Source: Caulobacter hibisci (GTDB lineage: Bacteria; Pseudomonadota; Alphaproteobacteria; Caulobacterales; Caulobacteraceae). Taken from it: a stretch of DNA of 64,000 nucleotides. The stretch's first letter is position 1. Each line of letters opens with the position of its first letter. Shown here in pieces: positions 1 through 8,323 of the stretch. Below the pieces are notes generated by a model that was given only the letters and a program-made list of their open reading frames with translations, was not told where the DNA came from and did not search any database. The position numbers were made by a program, and so were the translations under genes. The stretch lies in contig NZ_JADWOX010000002.1 in NCBI RefSeq assembly GCF_016135805.1, positions 1-64,000 of the forward strand, given 5' to 3'.

Positions 1-209
1 ATATCATCGTCGCCAAGAACAACTGGCCCGAGTTCGCCGCTGCCTTCCGTTGCCCGCTGAACCTGCGCGTGTCCCTCCTCCGGCTCTACAACATTCGCAA
101 TGATGTGGCCCATTCGCGCCCTCTGGGCCTGTCGGACATCCTGTTCGCCATGACCGAAGGCGGATTGATCTTCCGATGCTTGGGCTTGCCGATCGAGTAT
201 CGAACCTAG
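1..209 (+). CDS. HEPN-type protein, C-terminal fragment
   Basis: The reading frame is open from base 3 to the TAG at 207-209, so the gene begins left of the window and only the last 68 residues are visible. The motif LYNIRNDVAHSR fits the R-x4-H signature of HEPN domains, in which the conserved Arg and His form a metal-independent RNase site or a degenerate scaffold. HEPN domains of this kind are frequent in Swt1-like and abortive-infection proteins. Two further R-x4-H proteins follow within 5 kb, so the context is a defence-rich island. Function beyond the motif cannot be read from this fragment. Confidence 0.55.
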   Translation, partial: IIVAKNNWPEFAAAFRCPLNLRVSLLRLYNIRNDVAHSRPLGLSDILFAMTEGGLIFRCLGLPIEYRT

Positions 210-310
210 CTTTATCCTAGGCAGGGGCGCAGTTGTCGCCCGGGTGCGCCGATCGCTAAGGTAGCGCTCTGTCCGGGCGCAACGGCGTAGCCTCAGGAGG
301 GCGAGGCGCG

Positions 311-1696
311 ATGATCTTCAAACCTAAGCAGCGCACAAAGCTGCTGGTGTCGTTGAAATATGCGCTTGAGCAGGCCGATGTGATCGGCAACCGCTCGCTG
401 CCTGCGGACTCCGCGAGACGCTTTGAAGACGCGCTTGGCGCACTCGATCTGGCCGATAGGGAGCGCCTGCGCACCTACATCAGCGACGCCCCGATGACTG
501 AACTGATCTACGGCTTCTTGCTGCCAAGGTTTCGTCATTTGGAGCCCACGCCGGACAGCCGAGCGCCCCTGTCCTCCATCCCCGAGTTTTCCAACCTCGA
601 TGCGCTCGCCGAAGAGATCGTCGTGGCGATGGAGACGCTCCCTTGGTCATACCGCTTCACCATGGAGCTTCCGGCGGCGGTGTCGGCTCGACTACCTCTG
701 GACTTTGCCTGGGATCTTGGCGACGGCGTCAGCATCGCACGCGGCAAGGGCGTCGCGGGGCGCTATCTGGATCCCGACCCGCGCGATCGGGGAGAGACGA
801 CGCCGATCTTCCCCTTGGCAGGCGCCACCAAGGCTCAGCTGCTGGTCGGGGTCGAAGGGGTCGTCAACGTCTGGCAGGGAACCCGGCCTTACTTCCTGGG
901 GTTGGACCGCACCAAAGCGATCCTCGGCTTGATGCTGGCTCTGGAGTTGACCGCTTATTCGATCCCCGAATGGGACCGGGAGGAGACCTACGCCAAGGCG
1001 CACATCTTCCAGCGCCAAGCTGACGACACCTATCGTTACGAGACGTCCGCACACTTTGGCCGGGCGCTCAGCGATACGATCCTGACCCTGTCGATCGGTC
1101 CCGGAGCCGATGTCACCTCGCGCGCGGCATGGGGACGCACGATCGGAGGAAAGATCAGCGCAATCAGCCGTGTCCTGCGCGCGCCTGAGGCCACGCGCGA
1201 GCGGCTGCTGCTCGGCGCACAGTGGTTCTTTGAAAGCCGCGGCGGCGACAGCCAACTCCTCTGCTTCATCCAGACCATGGTCTGCCTGGAGATCCTGGTC
1301 GGAGAGGAGCTGAAAGGCGACCAGCCCAAGCTTGGGATCAGCGAGCTGATCCGCAATCGCGTGGCCTACCTGATCGGCAAGGACATGACCGAGCGCAACC
1401 ATATCCTGGAAACCTTCGGGACGATCTACAAGGTGCGCTCGGAGATCGTCCATCGCGGGCACAGCCGTCTCACGCCCGAACAGGAGCGCCACCATGCCAC
1501 GCTACGCAGCTATTGCGCCCGCGTGCTGCGCGCCGAAGTCGCGTTGCTGAGATCTGAAACCGATCCGCCCGATGATCACTGGTTGGACGATCTGCTTGGC
1601 GATCCTGGCGCTGATCCGCTGAAGGGGATGTACGACGCCCGCAGGGCCAAGGCGTTGTTGGACGCGCTCACGGCGCAACTGAAGGCTCCAGCCTAG
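311..1696 (+). CDS. HEPN-domain protein, ApeA-like C-terminus (unknown function)
   Basis: This 461-residue protein starts at an ATG preceded by a strong AGGAGG at 295-300. The C-terminal third contains YKVRSEIVHRGHS (about residue 377), an R-x4-H signature like that of ApeA-type HEPN domains. The N-terminal two thirds contain no motif I recognise. There is no signal peptide or membrane segment, so it is probably cytoplasmic. It lies alone between a partial HEPN gene and an ArdA gene. A single-protein phage-defence (abortive infection) role is a reasonable inference. Only the motif and the neighbourhood are seen directly. Confidence 0.55.
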   Translation: MIFKPKQRTKLLVSLKYALEQADVIGNRSLPADSARRFEDALGALDLADRERLRTYISDAPMTELIYGFLLPRFRHLEPTPDSRAPLSSIPEFSNLDALAEEIVVAMETLPWSYRFTMELPAAVSARLPLDFAWDLGDGVSIARGKGVAGRYLDPDPRDRGETTPIFPLAGATKAQLLVGVEGVVNVWQGTRPYFLGLDRTKAILGLMLALELTAYSIPEWDREETYAKAHIFQRQADDTYRYETSAHFGRALSDTILTLSIGPGADVTSRAAWGRTIGGKISAISRVLRAPEATRERLLLGAQWFFESRGGDSQLLCFIQTMVCLEILVGEELKGDQPKLGISELIRNRVAYLIGKDMTERNHILETFGTIYKVRSEIVHRGHSRLTPEQERHHATLRSYCARVLRAEVALLRSETDPPDDHWLDDLLGDPGADPLKGMYDARRAKALLDALTAQLKAPA

Positions 1697-1899
1697 CAAT
1701 CTGCGGCTTGCGGCGATCGTCCACGGCAAGGATTGGGGCTCCGCCCCGAGCGCGCTTCGGATCGGCTTCCGCCCAGCTTCGACCGGCCTTGCGGCCGTCC
1801 TGCAGCCGGGTCCCCGCGAAGCCGTCCCTCCGCTTGCACCCCCGGTCTCGCCGACGGGCAAGGGTTCGATGTCGAACCCCTGCCTTGAGGATGAGGACC

Positions 1900-2430
1900 A
1901 TGGGACAAGCCGCTGAAACCCTTGAGCCCCGCGTCTATGTCGCCTGCCTTGCGGCCTATAACGCCGGCCGCCTGCATGGCGCCTGGATCGCCGTGGACGA
2001 GGACGCCGACGCCGTGCGCGAGGCTGTCGCCGCAATGCTGGCTGCCTCGCCCGAGCCGGGCGCGGAAGAGTGGGCCATTCATGACCATGAGGGCTTTGGC
2101 GGTGTGGAGGTCGGCGAGTTCGCCAGCCTCGATCGCGTGGCCGCCATCGCCGGGTTCGTCCGCGCCCGTGGGCGCTTGGGGGCCTTGGTGCTGGAGCACC
2201 TGGGCGGTGACCTCGACGCGGCGGTGGAGGCCCTAGAGGAGCAGTACCAGGGCCAATACGCTTCCCTGTTCGAGTGCTTCCAGGCGCGGACCGAGGAAAC
2301 TGTCGAAATCCCCGAGGCCTTGCGCTTCTACATCGACTACGAGGCCATGGCCCGCGACGCGGTGGCGGGCGGCGAGGTCTTCACCCTCGAGACCGCCCAT
2401 GACGAGATGCACGTGTTCTGGACGCGCTGA
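1900..2430 (+). CDS. ardA: ArdA-type antirestriction protein
   Basis: This 176-residue acidic protein fits the ArdA family in length (about 165-170) and layout. The N-terminus reads PRVYVACLAAYNAGRLHGAW. EEWAIHDHEGFGG and VGEFASLDRVAAIAGFV follow, and the C-terminus is very acidic. ArdA dimers mimic B-form DNA and block type I restriction enzymes; they are usually carried by plasmids, ICEs and islands. The ATG at 1900 is preferred over the ATG at 1891 because the Shine-Dalgarno-like TTGAGG at 1885-1890 would touch the latter. An anti-defence gene among defence genes supports reading this region as a mobile island. Confidence 0.85.
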   Translation: MGQAAETLEPRVYVACLAAYNAGRLHGAWIAVDEDADAVREAVAAMLAASPEPGAEEWAIHDHEGFGGVEVGEFASLDRVAAIAGFVRARGRLGALVLEHLGGDLDAAVEALEEQYQGQYASLFECFQARTEETVEIPEALRFYIDYEAMARDAVAGGEVFTLETAHDEMHVFWTR

Positions 2431-2481
2431 GGCGCGCCCTAGGGCGCCCTCTATTGGGCTAGCGCAGGATCAGCAGCAATG

Positions 2482-2535
2482 CCGCCGCCACGGCCAGGGC
2501 CGCCGCCACGGCCAGGGCCGCCAGCGCGGCCAGGC
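2482..2535 (+). repeat. 18-bp tandem repeat, about 2.9 copies
   Basis: The unit CCGCCGCCACGGCCAGGG occurs exactly at 2482-2499 and 2500-2517, followed by a degenerate third copy to 2535. It lies in the 191-base gap between ardA and dinB (2431-2621). I see no other clear feature in that gap. On the minus strand the repeat reads as an Ala/Leu-rich hydrophobic stretch, but no usable start codon precedes it. Confidence 0.7.
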
Positions 2536-2621
2536 CCGTCCATCCGGCAGGGGTGAGCAGGCGGGGATCGGGCGTAGGCGAGGGGGCATGGAACGACCCT
2601 AGAGCAGGCGGGAACGGGTGG

Positions 2622-3722
2622 CTAGGCGAGCAGCGCCGGCTGTTCGACGGCGGTGGCGCTGACGGCCTCGAAATTGGAGACGGTCACGCCCAGGAGACGA
2701 ATGCCCAGGCGGGCGGGTAGGACGCTGGAGACGAGGTCGCGGGCCATGCGGCGCAGGGCCGCCGGATCGGTCACGGCGCCGCTGGCCGAGCGGCTGCGGG
2801 TGGCCTGCTGGAAGTCGGCGTATTTGACCTTCACCGTCACCGTGCGCCCAAACGCCTGGGCGCGCGCGCACCAGCCATGGACCTTTTCGGCCAGGGCCTC
2901 GACCTCGGCGGTGATGGTCGCCGGATCGGTCAGGTCGGTCTCGAACGTCGTCTCGCTGCCCGAGGACTTACGCACCCGGTCGGCATTGACCGGGCGGTGG
3001 TCCTCGCCCCGCGCGATCCCGTGAAACCACGGCCCGGACTTGCCGAAATGCTGGGCCAAGAACGCCATCGACTGGCGGCGAAGGTCCTCGCCGGTCTCGA
3101 TCCCCAGCCTGCGCATCTTGGCCTCGGTGACCGTGCCCACGCCGTGGAAGCGGCCCACCGGGAGCCCCGCGACGAAGGCCTCGCCCTTGCCTGGCGCGAC
3201 CACGAACTGGCCGTTGGGCTTGTTCTGATCCGAAGCCAGTTTGGCCAGAAACTTGTTGTAGGAAATCCCGGCCGAAGCCGTCAGGCCGGTTTCGGCGAGG
3301 ATCCGGGCACGGATCTCGCGGGCGGTGTCGGTGGCGGTGGGCAGGCCCGCGCGGTTGGCGGTCACATCGAGATAGGCCTCGTCCAACGACAGCGGCTCGA
3401 TGGCGTCGGCATAGTCGGCGAAGATCGCGTGGATCTGGCGCGACACGGCCTTGTAGACTTCGAACCTTGGCGGGGTGAACACCAGCTGCGGACACAGGCG
3501 CAGGGCGGTGGTCGAGGGCATGGCCGATCGCACCCCAAACTTGCGCGCCTCGTAGCTGGCGGCCGCCACCACGCCGCGTCGCGCGCCATGGCCCACGGCC
3601 AGGGGACGGCCGCGCAAAGCCGGATCATCGCGCTGCTCAACCGACGCGAAGAAGGCGTCCATGTCGATATGGATGATCTTGCGCGGGGGCGATCCTGGGT
3701 CGGGGCGCGGGTCTGGGGTCAT
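2622..3722 (-). CDS. dinB: DNA polymerase IV (Y family)
   Basis: This 366-residue protein carries the Y-family hallmarks. KIIHIDMDAFFASVEQ (about residues 15-30) contains the first catalytic Asp, and SLDEAYLDVT (about 115-124) contains the second Asp/Glu pair. SAGISYNKFLAKLASDQNKPNG matches Pol IV, and a thumb and little-finger region completes the length. It performs error-prone translesion synthesis on damaged templates. It stands alone on the minus strand. A consensus alphaproteobacterial LexA box at 3759-3773, 36 bases before the start, predicts SOS induction. Caulobacterales often have more than one Y-family polymerase, so this need not be the only copy. Confidence 0.95.
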   Translation of the reverse strand: MTPDPRPDPGSPPRKIIHIDMDAFFASVEQRDDPALRGRPLAVGHGARRGVVAAASYEARKFGVRSAMPSTTALRLCPQLVFTPPRFEVYKAVSRQIHAIFADYADAIEPLSLDEAYLDVTANRAGLPTATDTAREIRARILAETGLTASAGISYNKFLAKLASDQNKPNGQFVVAPGKGEAFVAGLPVGRFHGVGTVTEAKMRRLGIETGEDLRRQSMAFLAQHFGKSGPWFHGIARGEDHRPVNADRVRKSSGSETTFETDLTDPATITAEVEALAEKVHGWCARAQAFGRTVTVKVKYADFQQATRSRSASGAVTDPAALRRMARDLVSSVLPARLGIRLLGVTVSNFEAVSATAVEQPALLA

Positions 3723-3758
3723 CTCGACTCCATCTTAGCACGCCATGGGACGTGGCGC

Positions 3759-3773
3759 GAACGGAACATGAAC
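3759..3773 (-). promoter_or_regulatory. LexA (SOS) box upstream of dinB
   Basis: The minus strand reads GTTC-ATGTTCC-GTTC, an exact match to the alphaproteobacterial LexA operator GTTC-N7-GTTC. It lies about 37 bases before the dinB start. A TAAGAT-like -10 element follows on the minus strand close to the start, so LexA bound here would cover the -35 region. Confidence 0.85.
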
Positions 3774-3846
3774 AAACTCTGACTGTCCGTTCAACGCGCC
3801 AGGCGCCGTAGGGCGTGTTGCGAACCCGGCGCGCAGGGTGTCGGTC

Positions 3847-3911
3847 CAGGCCTCCTTAGTGCCGCCAGCGGCAGGCCTGACTTATGCTCAAAATGAGCCT
3901 AAGGGTAGGCT
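3847..3911 (+). promoter_or_regulatory. Structured leader with alternative hairpins
   Basis: Three inverted repeats are packed here. GGCCT at 3849-3853 pairs with AGGCC at 3873-3877 around an inner GCCGC/GCGGC stem. CTTATGCTCA at 3881-3890 pairs with TGAGCCTAAG at 3894-3903. AGCCTA at 3896-3901 pairs with TAGGCT at 3906-3911. The last two share bases, so they exclude each other. This could be an operator palindrome or an attenuator-like leader for the short ORF that starts at 4050. It does not match a riboswitch class I know. Confidence 0.35.
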
Positions 3912-4049
3912 TCGCTCTGTGGTGCTGGGCACGCATTCCTCCTGGAGGGAACGATCGCATCAAGTCTCTGCTGGATCCTGTCGGCCCTCGCTCATGGCCT
4001 TCTCCTCCTCACCCTCGAGACGTTGGTCTCCTATGCGTGGAGTAAGATC

Positions 4050-4151
4050 ATGACCCTGACCGCCTTGACCCAAAAGTTGCTCCGTAGTTCCGTTGAGTTC
4101 TTCAAGAAGCTGATGCTTCACTCGATGATCGCGGCGATCGCGTCCATCTGA
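4050..4151 (+). CDS. Possible 33-residue small protein
   Basis: ATG at 4050 opens a 33-codon frame starting MTLTALTQKLLRSSVEFFKK and ending MIAAIASI. It has an amphipathic basic middle and a hydrophobic tail, and is followed at once by a strong intrinsic terminator. The same frame is open further upstream (3909-4049) and reads like a membrane helix, but no ATG, or GTG with a Shine-Dalgarno, exists there. The transcript may therefore encode a small membrane peptide, be a decayed longer gene, or be a small RNA. I do not recognise the sequence. Confidence 0.3.
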   Translation: MTLTALTQKLLRSSVEFFKKLMLHSMIAAIASI

Positions 4152-4185
4152 CGGCCCCAGGCGCCTCCGGCGCCGGGGCCGTTTT
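4151..4185 (+). terminator. Strong Rho-independent terminator
   Basis: ACGGCCCC-A-GGCGCC, a TCC loop, then GGCGCC-GGGGCCGT form a 14-bp GC-rich stem with one bulged A, followed by TTTT. It begins at the stop codon of the 33-codon ORF, which supports a real plus-strand transcript here. Confidence 0.8.
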
Positions 4186-4359
4186 GCTGTAGGCGAGGCG
4201 CTGTGGACGCCCGCCATCTGGCGGGATCACCGAGCCGGCGAGCGACGCCTGCGCCGACGTCAATCCCAGCAAGATCGCCGGCCCGGCGACGCCCAGGCAC
4301 GCCGGGGTTAGGGGGAAGTGGTCTGCCCTAACCTAGGCGGGACGGGCTATGATGGTCGG

Positions 4360-5172
4360 ATGATAAGCAACGATTGGACCAGGCAGGCGCTCAACGCATT
4401 AGCCAGCGCGGCGGCGGACGAGGTGGCTTTCACGTTTCCTGCCAGGCAATCGGCGGCGGCGGGCGCGTTCGTTCATCACCACACCGGTGCTTTCGGGGTG
4501 CTCCTCACAGCGACCAGCAGCGCCGTTTTCGCCGACAACGCCGCCCATGTCGCGGCGGCGATCACCAATGGCGACAGCCAGTTGCCCAAGGGGTTTGATC
4601 CCCACGTGCCGCTCCCCAACGCGATCGGGCCGCACCTGCGGAAGCTCCAAGCCATCCAGAGCCAGCTTTTCGAGATGGTCTATATTCGGGTGGCGGACAA
4701 TCTGATGACCTATGTCGTCGACGTGATGGCCGAGTGCATGCGCGCGCAGCCAAACCTTATCCGATCGACCAAGGACAGCGTACCGACCGACGTCCTTTTG
4801 AACTACGACAGCATGGACGAGTTGAGGGCCCATCTCATCGAGCGAAAGCTGTTGGGCGTCGCCTATCTTGGCCTGGAGGGTCAGTGCGACTGGCTCCATA
4901 CCCATCTCGGCGTCAGCGACCTGAGGAAAATTCCCGCCTTTCCAAGCGTCGTCGAGCTGATCGAAACCCGCAACTGCATGGTGCATAGCCGCGCGAAGGT
5001 TGGCGAGAAGTTCCTGCGGGCGCTGCGCCCGTTCGGTGTTGTGGCGACCAAGGGTCAGCCCCTCGAGGTCTCCATGGATGACCTCTTCGTCGTCGGAAGG
5101 GCGGCCGTGGAATTTGCTCGGCACATCGACGAGCAGGTGATTGCGAAGTTCGATCTGGCCCCGTCTCGGTAA
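4360..5172 (+). CDS. HEPN-type protein of unknown function
   Basis: This protein of about 270 residues contains ETRNCMVHSRAKVG near residue 210, an R-N-x3-H HEPN motif similar to those of RiboL-PSP-HEPN and MAE_28990-type families. Several conserved-looking helices precede it, and no transmembrane segment is evident. The ATG at 4360 is chosen because a TATGAT -10-like box at 4349-4354 ends just before it, suggesting a leaderless transcript. An in-frame GTG at 4318 would add 14 residues. It is the third R-x4-H protein in 5 kb and adjoins the Lamassu operon on the opposite strand. An RNase or antitoxin-like defence role is inferred. Confidence 0.55.
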   Translation: MISNDWTRQALNALASAAADEVAFTFPARQSAAAGAFVHHHTGAFGVLLTATSSAVFADNAAHVAAAITNGDSQLPKGFDPHVPLPNAIGPHLRKLQAIQSQLFEMVYIRVADNLMTYVVDVMAECMRAQPNLIRSTKDSVPTDVLLNYDSMDELRAHLIERKLLGVAYLGLEGQCDWLHTHLGVSDLRKIPAFPSVVELIETRNCMVHSRAKVGEKFLRALRPFGVVATKGQPLEVSMDDLFVVGRAAVEFARHIDEQVIAKFDLAPSR

Positions 5173-5395
5173 GTCATCGCGGCCAAGGCTTTCGGAGCGC
5201 AGGGGGGGGGGCGGCAGACGTTGCGGCTGGCGCGCGCTCGGCCCAGGTCGCCCGGCTCCGGGCCGCAGTCCTACAAGGTCGCCAGAACGTCGCTCAGGTC
5301 GTAGCGCTGGTGGGCGATCTGGTGCACCGCCTCGCCCTCGCGCCGATGGGCACGAGCCGGCGTCCGCCCCACCGCCGCGCCAGCCTAGCTGGCCT
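5173..5395 (-). other. Intergenic stretch with possible gene remnant
   Basis: Minus-strand frame 5271 to about 5390 reads ...REGEAVHQIAHQRYDLSDVL and ends at a TAG. It looks like the conserved tail of some protein but has no usable start and is cut off upstream by a stop. It may be a decayed gene left by island rearrangement. Nothing else stands out in this stretch apart from a run of nine G at about 5203-5211. Confidence 0.2.
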
Positions 5396-6358
5396 TCAAT
5401 CAAGCTCGTGACGGATGGCGCCGAAGTAGCGAAACGGTGACCGCGTCTCTTCGCGCTTGAGGCCGGCCGTGGTTTCGATCTTAAGGCCAGCGGCGGCTGC
5501 ACCGAGCAGGGCCAGTACCGGCGCTGCGACGGGCAACTCGATGGGAAGGGCCGTGGCAGCCACGGTCGTCGCCCCCGCCGCGGCGAAGGCCTTAGTCCAG
5601 TTCATCGAGATAGACAGGTCCGCCACGGCCTTGCGGTTGTTCCAGCCCGCGACGGTCTTGGTGTAGCGGGCCAGCTCACTGTCGAAGCGCTCGATCTCTG
5701 TGCGGATCGCCGCCCGGTCCAAACCGTTCGCCGCGATCTTGGCGCACAACTCGTCGATGTGCAGTCGCAGGCTTGTCAGGTCCTCGCGATAGCGCCGGCG
5801 AAAGGCCAGAATGTCGTCGACGGGCAAAGCGCGGCTGGGCACGATGAAGGCGCGTTGCAAGTCCAGGCGAAAGCCCAGGCCAGGTTCCAGCTCGTAGCCG
5901 GGGATCAGCGCCTGCCCGTCCTGTTCCCAGATCGCCCAACCGCCTGGGTCGCGCGCGTTGAGCTTCTGATAGACCATGAACGGGATCAGGGCCGGATAGG
6001 CTGAGCCATCCTTTCCGAAATCGACGAACGAGCGCTGTACGTGCGCTTCCAGCGCATCGGTCTCTAGCAAGGACCTGGGGCGGCCATGGAGCAGGCCGTT
6101 GGGGACATCCAGGCGCTCGAAATAGACGAGTGGAACCGCCAGGTCGGCCACGAGCTCGGCCTCCGCATAGCGCTGGTTCGTGCCGCCCTCCTGGGTGGGC
6201 AAGTCGATCATCGCCAGGACCGCGCCACGCTCGCCGCGCTCCAGGCCTTGGGTGATGAGTTGCACCTCTGCCGTGGAGCGCAGTTTCTTGGCTTGTGCGC
6301 CTTGCCCATCCCCGGGCTGGCGCCCGCCGGTCCCATCCTTGCCGTTTCTAAGCTTCAT
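5396..6358 (-). CDS. Unidentified protein downstream of the Lamassu operon
   Basis: This 320-residue protein has a mostly hydrophilic body with mixed helices around residues 170-230 (RRRYREDLTSLRLHIDELCA). An Ala-rich hydrophobic segment lies at about 255-292, and the C-terminus reads SPFRYFGAIRHELD. It resembles, without certainty, the uncharacterised DUF6236 group. It is encoded 63 bases downstream of the SMC-like ATPase gene on the same strand, so it may be co-transcribed with the defence operon. Canonical Lamassu systems have two to four genes, so it could be an accessory subunit or an independent gene. Confidence 0.5.
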   Translation of the reverse strand: MKLRNGKDGTGGRQPGDGQGAQAKKLRSTAEVQLITQGLERGERGAVLAMIDLPTQEGGTNQRYAEAELVADLAVPLVYFERLDVPNGLLHGRPRSLLETDALEAHVQRSFVDFGKDGSAYPALIPFMVYQKLNARDPGGWAIWEQDGQALIPGYELEPGLGFRLDLQRAFIVPSRALPVDDILAFRRRYREDLTSLRLHIDELCAKIAANGLDRAAIRTEIERFDSELARYTKTVAGWNNRKAVADLSISMNWTKAFAAAGATTVAATALPIELPVAAPVLALLGAAAAGLKIETTAGLKREETRSPFRYFGAIRHELD

Positions 6359-6421
6359 GGTTCCCCCACGCGCGGCTTGCGCAACAGTAGAGCATGCTGT
6401 CAGGGTTTTGCGTCCGGCGCG

Positions 6422-8323
6422 CTAGCGCCACACGTCGCGCAAGGGAATGAAATGAACCGGCTCCGAGGTTGGAAAATCCCGCGCGGTCAGGATCACCTGG
6501 ACGGGGGCGATTTCCTGCTGCGCGGCAAGCTCGACGAAGGGACGCAACACCACGCCCATTGGCGTGCGCAGTCCCGCGCCCTTGGCGATATCGGGGAAGG
6601 CGTCTAGCACCGCCAAGCCAGGATAGTGGGTGCCTGGCCGCCGCATGAGGTCGAGCAGCGCATACTGGTAGGCAAACGAGAAGTAGATCGTCAGCGTCCC
6701 GCCCAGCTGCGTCTTTGCTGGTTTGCCGTCGATGAAGAAATTCGTCTTGCGATCGCTCACCCGAACCGTCACCGCGCCGCCCTTGGTCCAGGTCTGCGGA
6801 TCCATCGCCCGGATACGGTTGAGGTAGGTTGTGAACCCTTCGCTAAGCCAGTCGGAGGCGGACTCGAAGGATGCGCCCTCTTCATGGGCGGCCACGCGAG
6901 CCTCAAGGTCGAGAGCTTCGCGGCGGAGCTGGTCAATACGAGCGGAGAAGGCGTCTCGCTCCCGCAGCGGGTCGTAGAGACGGTCGAGGCTTTGCTTGCG
7001 GGCGCCCAGGCCGCCGATCTTCTGGTCAAGCAGCGCGACGCTCTCGGGCACCAACTGGCTGGCGTTCGCCTGGAAGGGGCGCAGCGTCGTTTCCAAGGCT
7101 TCGAGCGCTCTTTCCAGAAGTGTGACCTCTCTTGCCCGGTCAGTCAGCTCGCGCTGGGCGGCCGCAATAAGCTCTCCGGCCTCCGCGACTTCTTTGGCGA
7201 TCTGTTCCTGTTCGAACTTCAGGCGCGCTTTGGCCGTGGCGTCCGAGCCGTCTTCGGAGGCCAGCGCCTGGTCGCAGAGAAAACAGCAGCCGGGCTTGGC
7301 GTGGCGGGCCTCGACCGACTGGTCGCAAGCCGGGCAGTGGGTGATGCGCAGGTCAGAGAAAATCGATGCGGAGACTTCGGCTCGGGTCAGGCGTTCGCGT
7401 TCTCGGCCAAGGGTTTGGCGATAGTCACGCAGTTCGGTGAGGCGACGCTCCAGTTTGGCGACGGCGGATACGGCCGCTCCGCGGTCCGCGAGCACTTCGG
7501 CGCGCCGGGAAAGAAGGGCCTGGAGATCGTCTCGGCCAAGATCGACCAGCTGTCGTATCCTTTCGAGCTCGGCTGAGCGATCCACGATCAGTTCGCCAAT
7601 TTCGGCATCCAGTCGGCGCTTGGCCGTTTCAATCGACGCTTCGGTCAGTCCGACCTGCAATTCCTGTTCAGCAAACAGGCCCGGAGCGATCTGCTGGACC
7701 AGTTGGAAGAAGAAGTCCTTGCGGTTCTCCGCCCGAGCAATCTCGCGCCGCTTATCCACCAGCTTGGCAAGATCCTCGGAAAAGAGCTTTTCGGCCAAGC
7801 CGAGGAACTGCAAGAGCACCGCATGCTGTTCGCTATCGGGCTGGCGAGCCACCAGCTCGTTCCAGAATTCCTGGCGCCGATAGATGTGTCGATAGATCGA
7901 GCGCCAACCGAGCGTTGGCCAGGTGCGTTCGCTTGAAGCTGCGCCTTGCGGGTATCGCAACTCAGGGATCTGCAGGAGTCGGAGCAGGAGGCTCTCGGCC
8001 TCGGGGGCGGATATTCGCTCGTTGTCGATCAGAAGGACCGAGCGCGCCCCGTCCTCATCCCACTGCCGGGAAAGAACCAGGCGTCGATCGCCGGCCGTCA
8101 TGTCCGCTGAGACGCCCTTGTACTTGCTCACGATGACCGGGTCGAACCGCGTTTTGGCGGAGTCGGTTTCGAACAGGAGGAAGTCCAGCATCTTGAGCCA
8201 GGTGCTCTTGCCGGAGTTCTGTTGGCCCACAATGACATTGACGCCCAGCTTGAACTTGAGGCTTTCGTCCTCGCCCTCGCGAGGGGTGCGCGTCAGGGTG
8301 TGGATGACCAGTCGGGAGCGCAT
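6422..8323 (-). CDS. lmuB: SMC-like ATPase, LmuB of a Lamassu-type system
   Basis: This 633-residue ATPase has a Walker A GQQNSGKST at residues 33-41, a long coiled-coil middle, and a zinc-hook-like CPAC...CFLCD pair at about 335-360. The C-terminal ATPase half ends with VQVILTARDFP. This is the SMC/Rad50-like layout of LmuB, which in Lamassu senses foreign DNA structures or replication intermediates and licenses the nuclease subunit. Its start codon overlaps the stop of the preceding gene (TGATG), so the two are translationally coupled. It is the third gene of an operon in the order nuclease-middle component-ATPase, typical of Lamassu and other ABC three-component systems. Confidence 0.85.
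   Translation of the reverse strand: MRSRLVIHTLTRTPREGEDESLKFKLGVNVIVGQQNSGKSTWLKMLDFLLFETDSAKTRFDPVIVSKYKGVSADMTAGDRRLVLSRQWDEDGARSVLLIDNERISAPEAESLLLRLLQIPELRYPQGAASSERTWPTLGWRSIYRHIYRRQEFWNELVARQPDSEQHAVLLQFLGLAEKLFSEDLAKLVDKRREIARAENRKDFFFQLVQQIAPGLFAEQELQVGLTEASIETAKRRLDAEIGELIVDRSAELERIRQLVDLGRDDLQALLSRRAEVLADRGAAVSAVAKLERRLTELRDYRQTLGRERERLTRAEVSASIFSDLRITHCPACDQSVEARHAKPGCCFLCDQALASEDGSDATAKARLKFEQEQIAKEVAEAGELIAAAQRELTDRAREVTLLERALEALETTLRPFQANASQLVPESVALLDQKIGGLGARKQSLDRLYDPLRERDAFSARIDQLRREALDLEARVAAHEEGASFESASDWLSEGFTTYLNRIRAMDPQTWTKGGAVTVRVSDRKTNFFIDGKPAKTQLGGTLTIYFSFAYQYALLDLMRRPGTHYPGLAVLDAFPDIAKGAGLRTPMGVVLRPFVELAAQQEIAPVQVILTARDFPTSEPVHFIPLRDVWR

Noticed and set aside
2459..2610. 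Minus-strand small membrane-protein-like frame over the 18-bp repeats
   Set aside because: It encodes an attractive Ala/Leu helix, but there is no ATG, GTG or TTG start between the upstream stop inside dinB and the helix.
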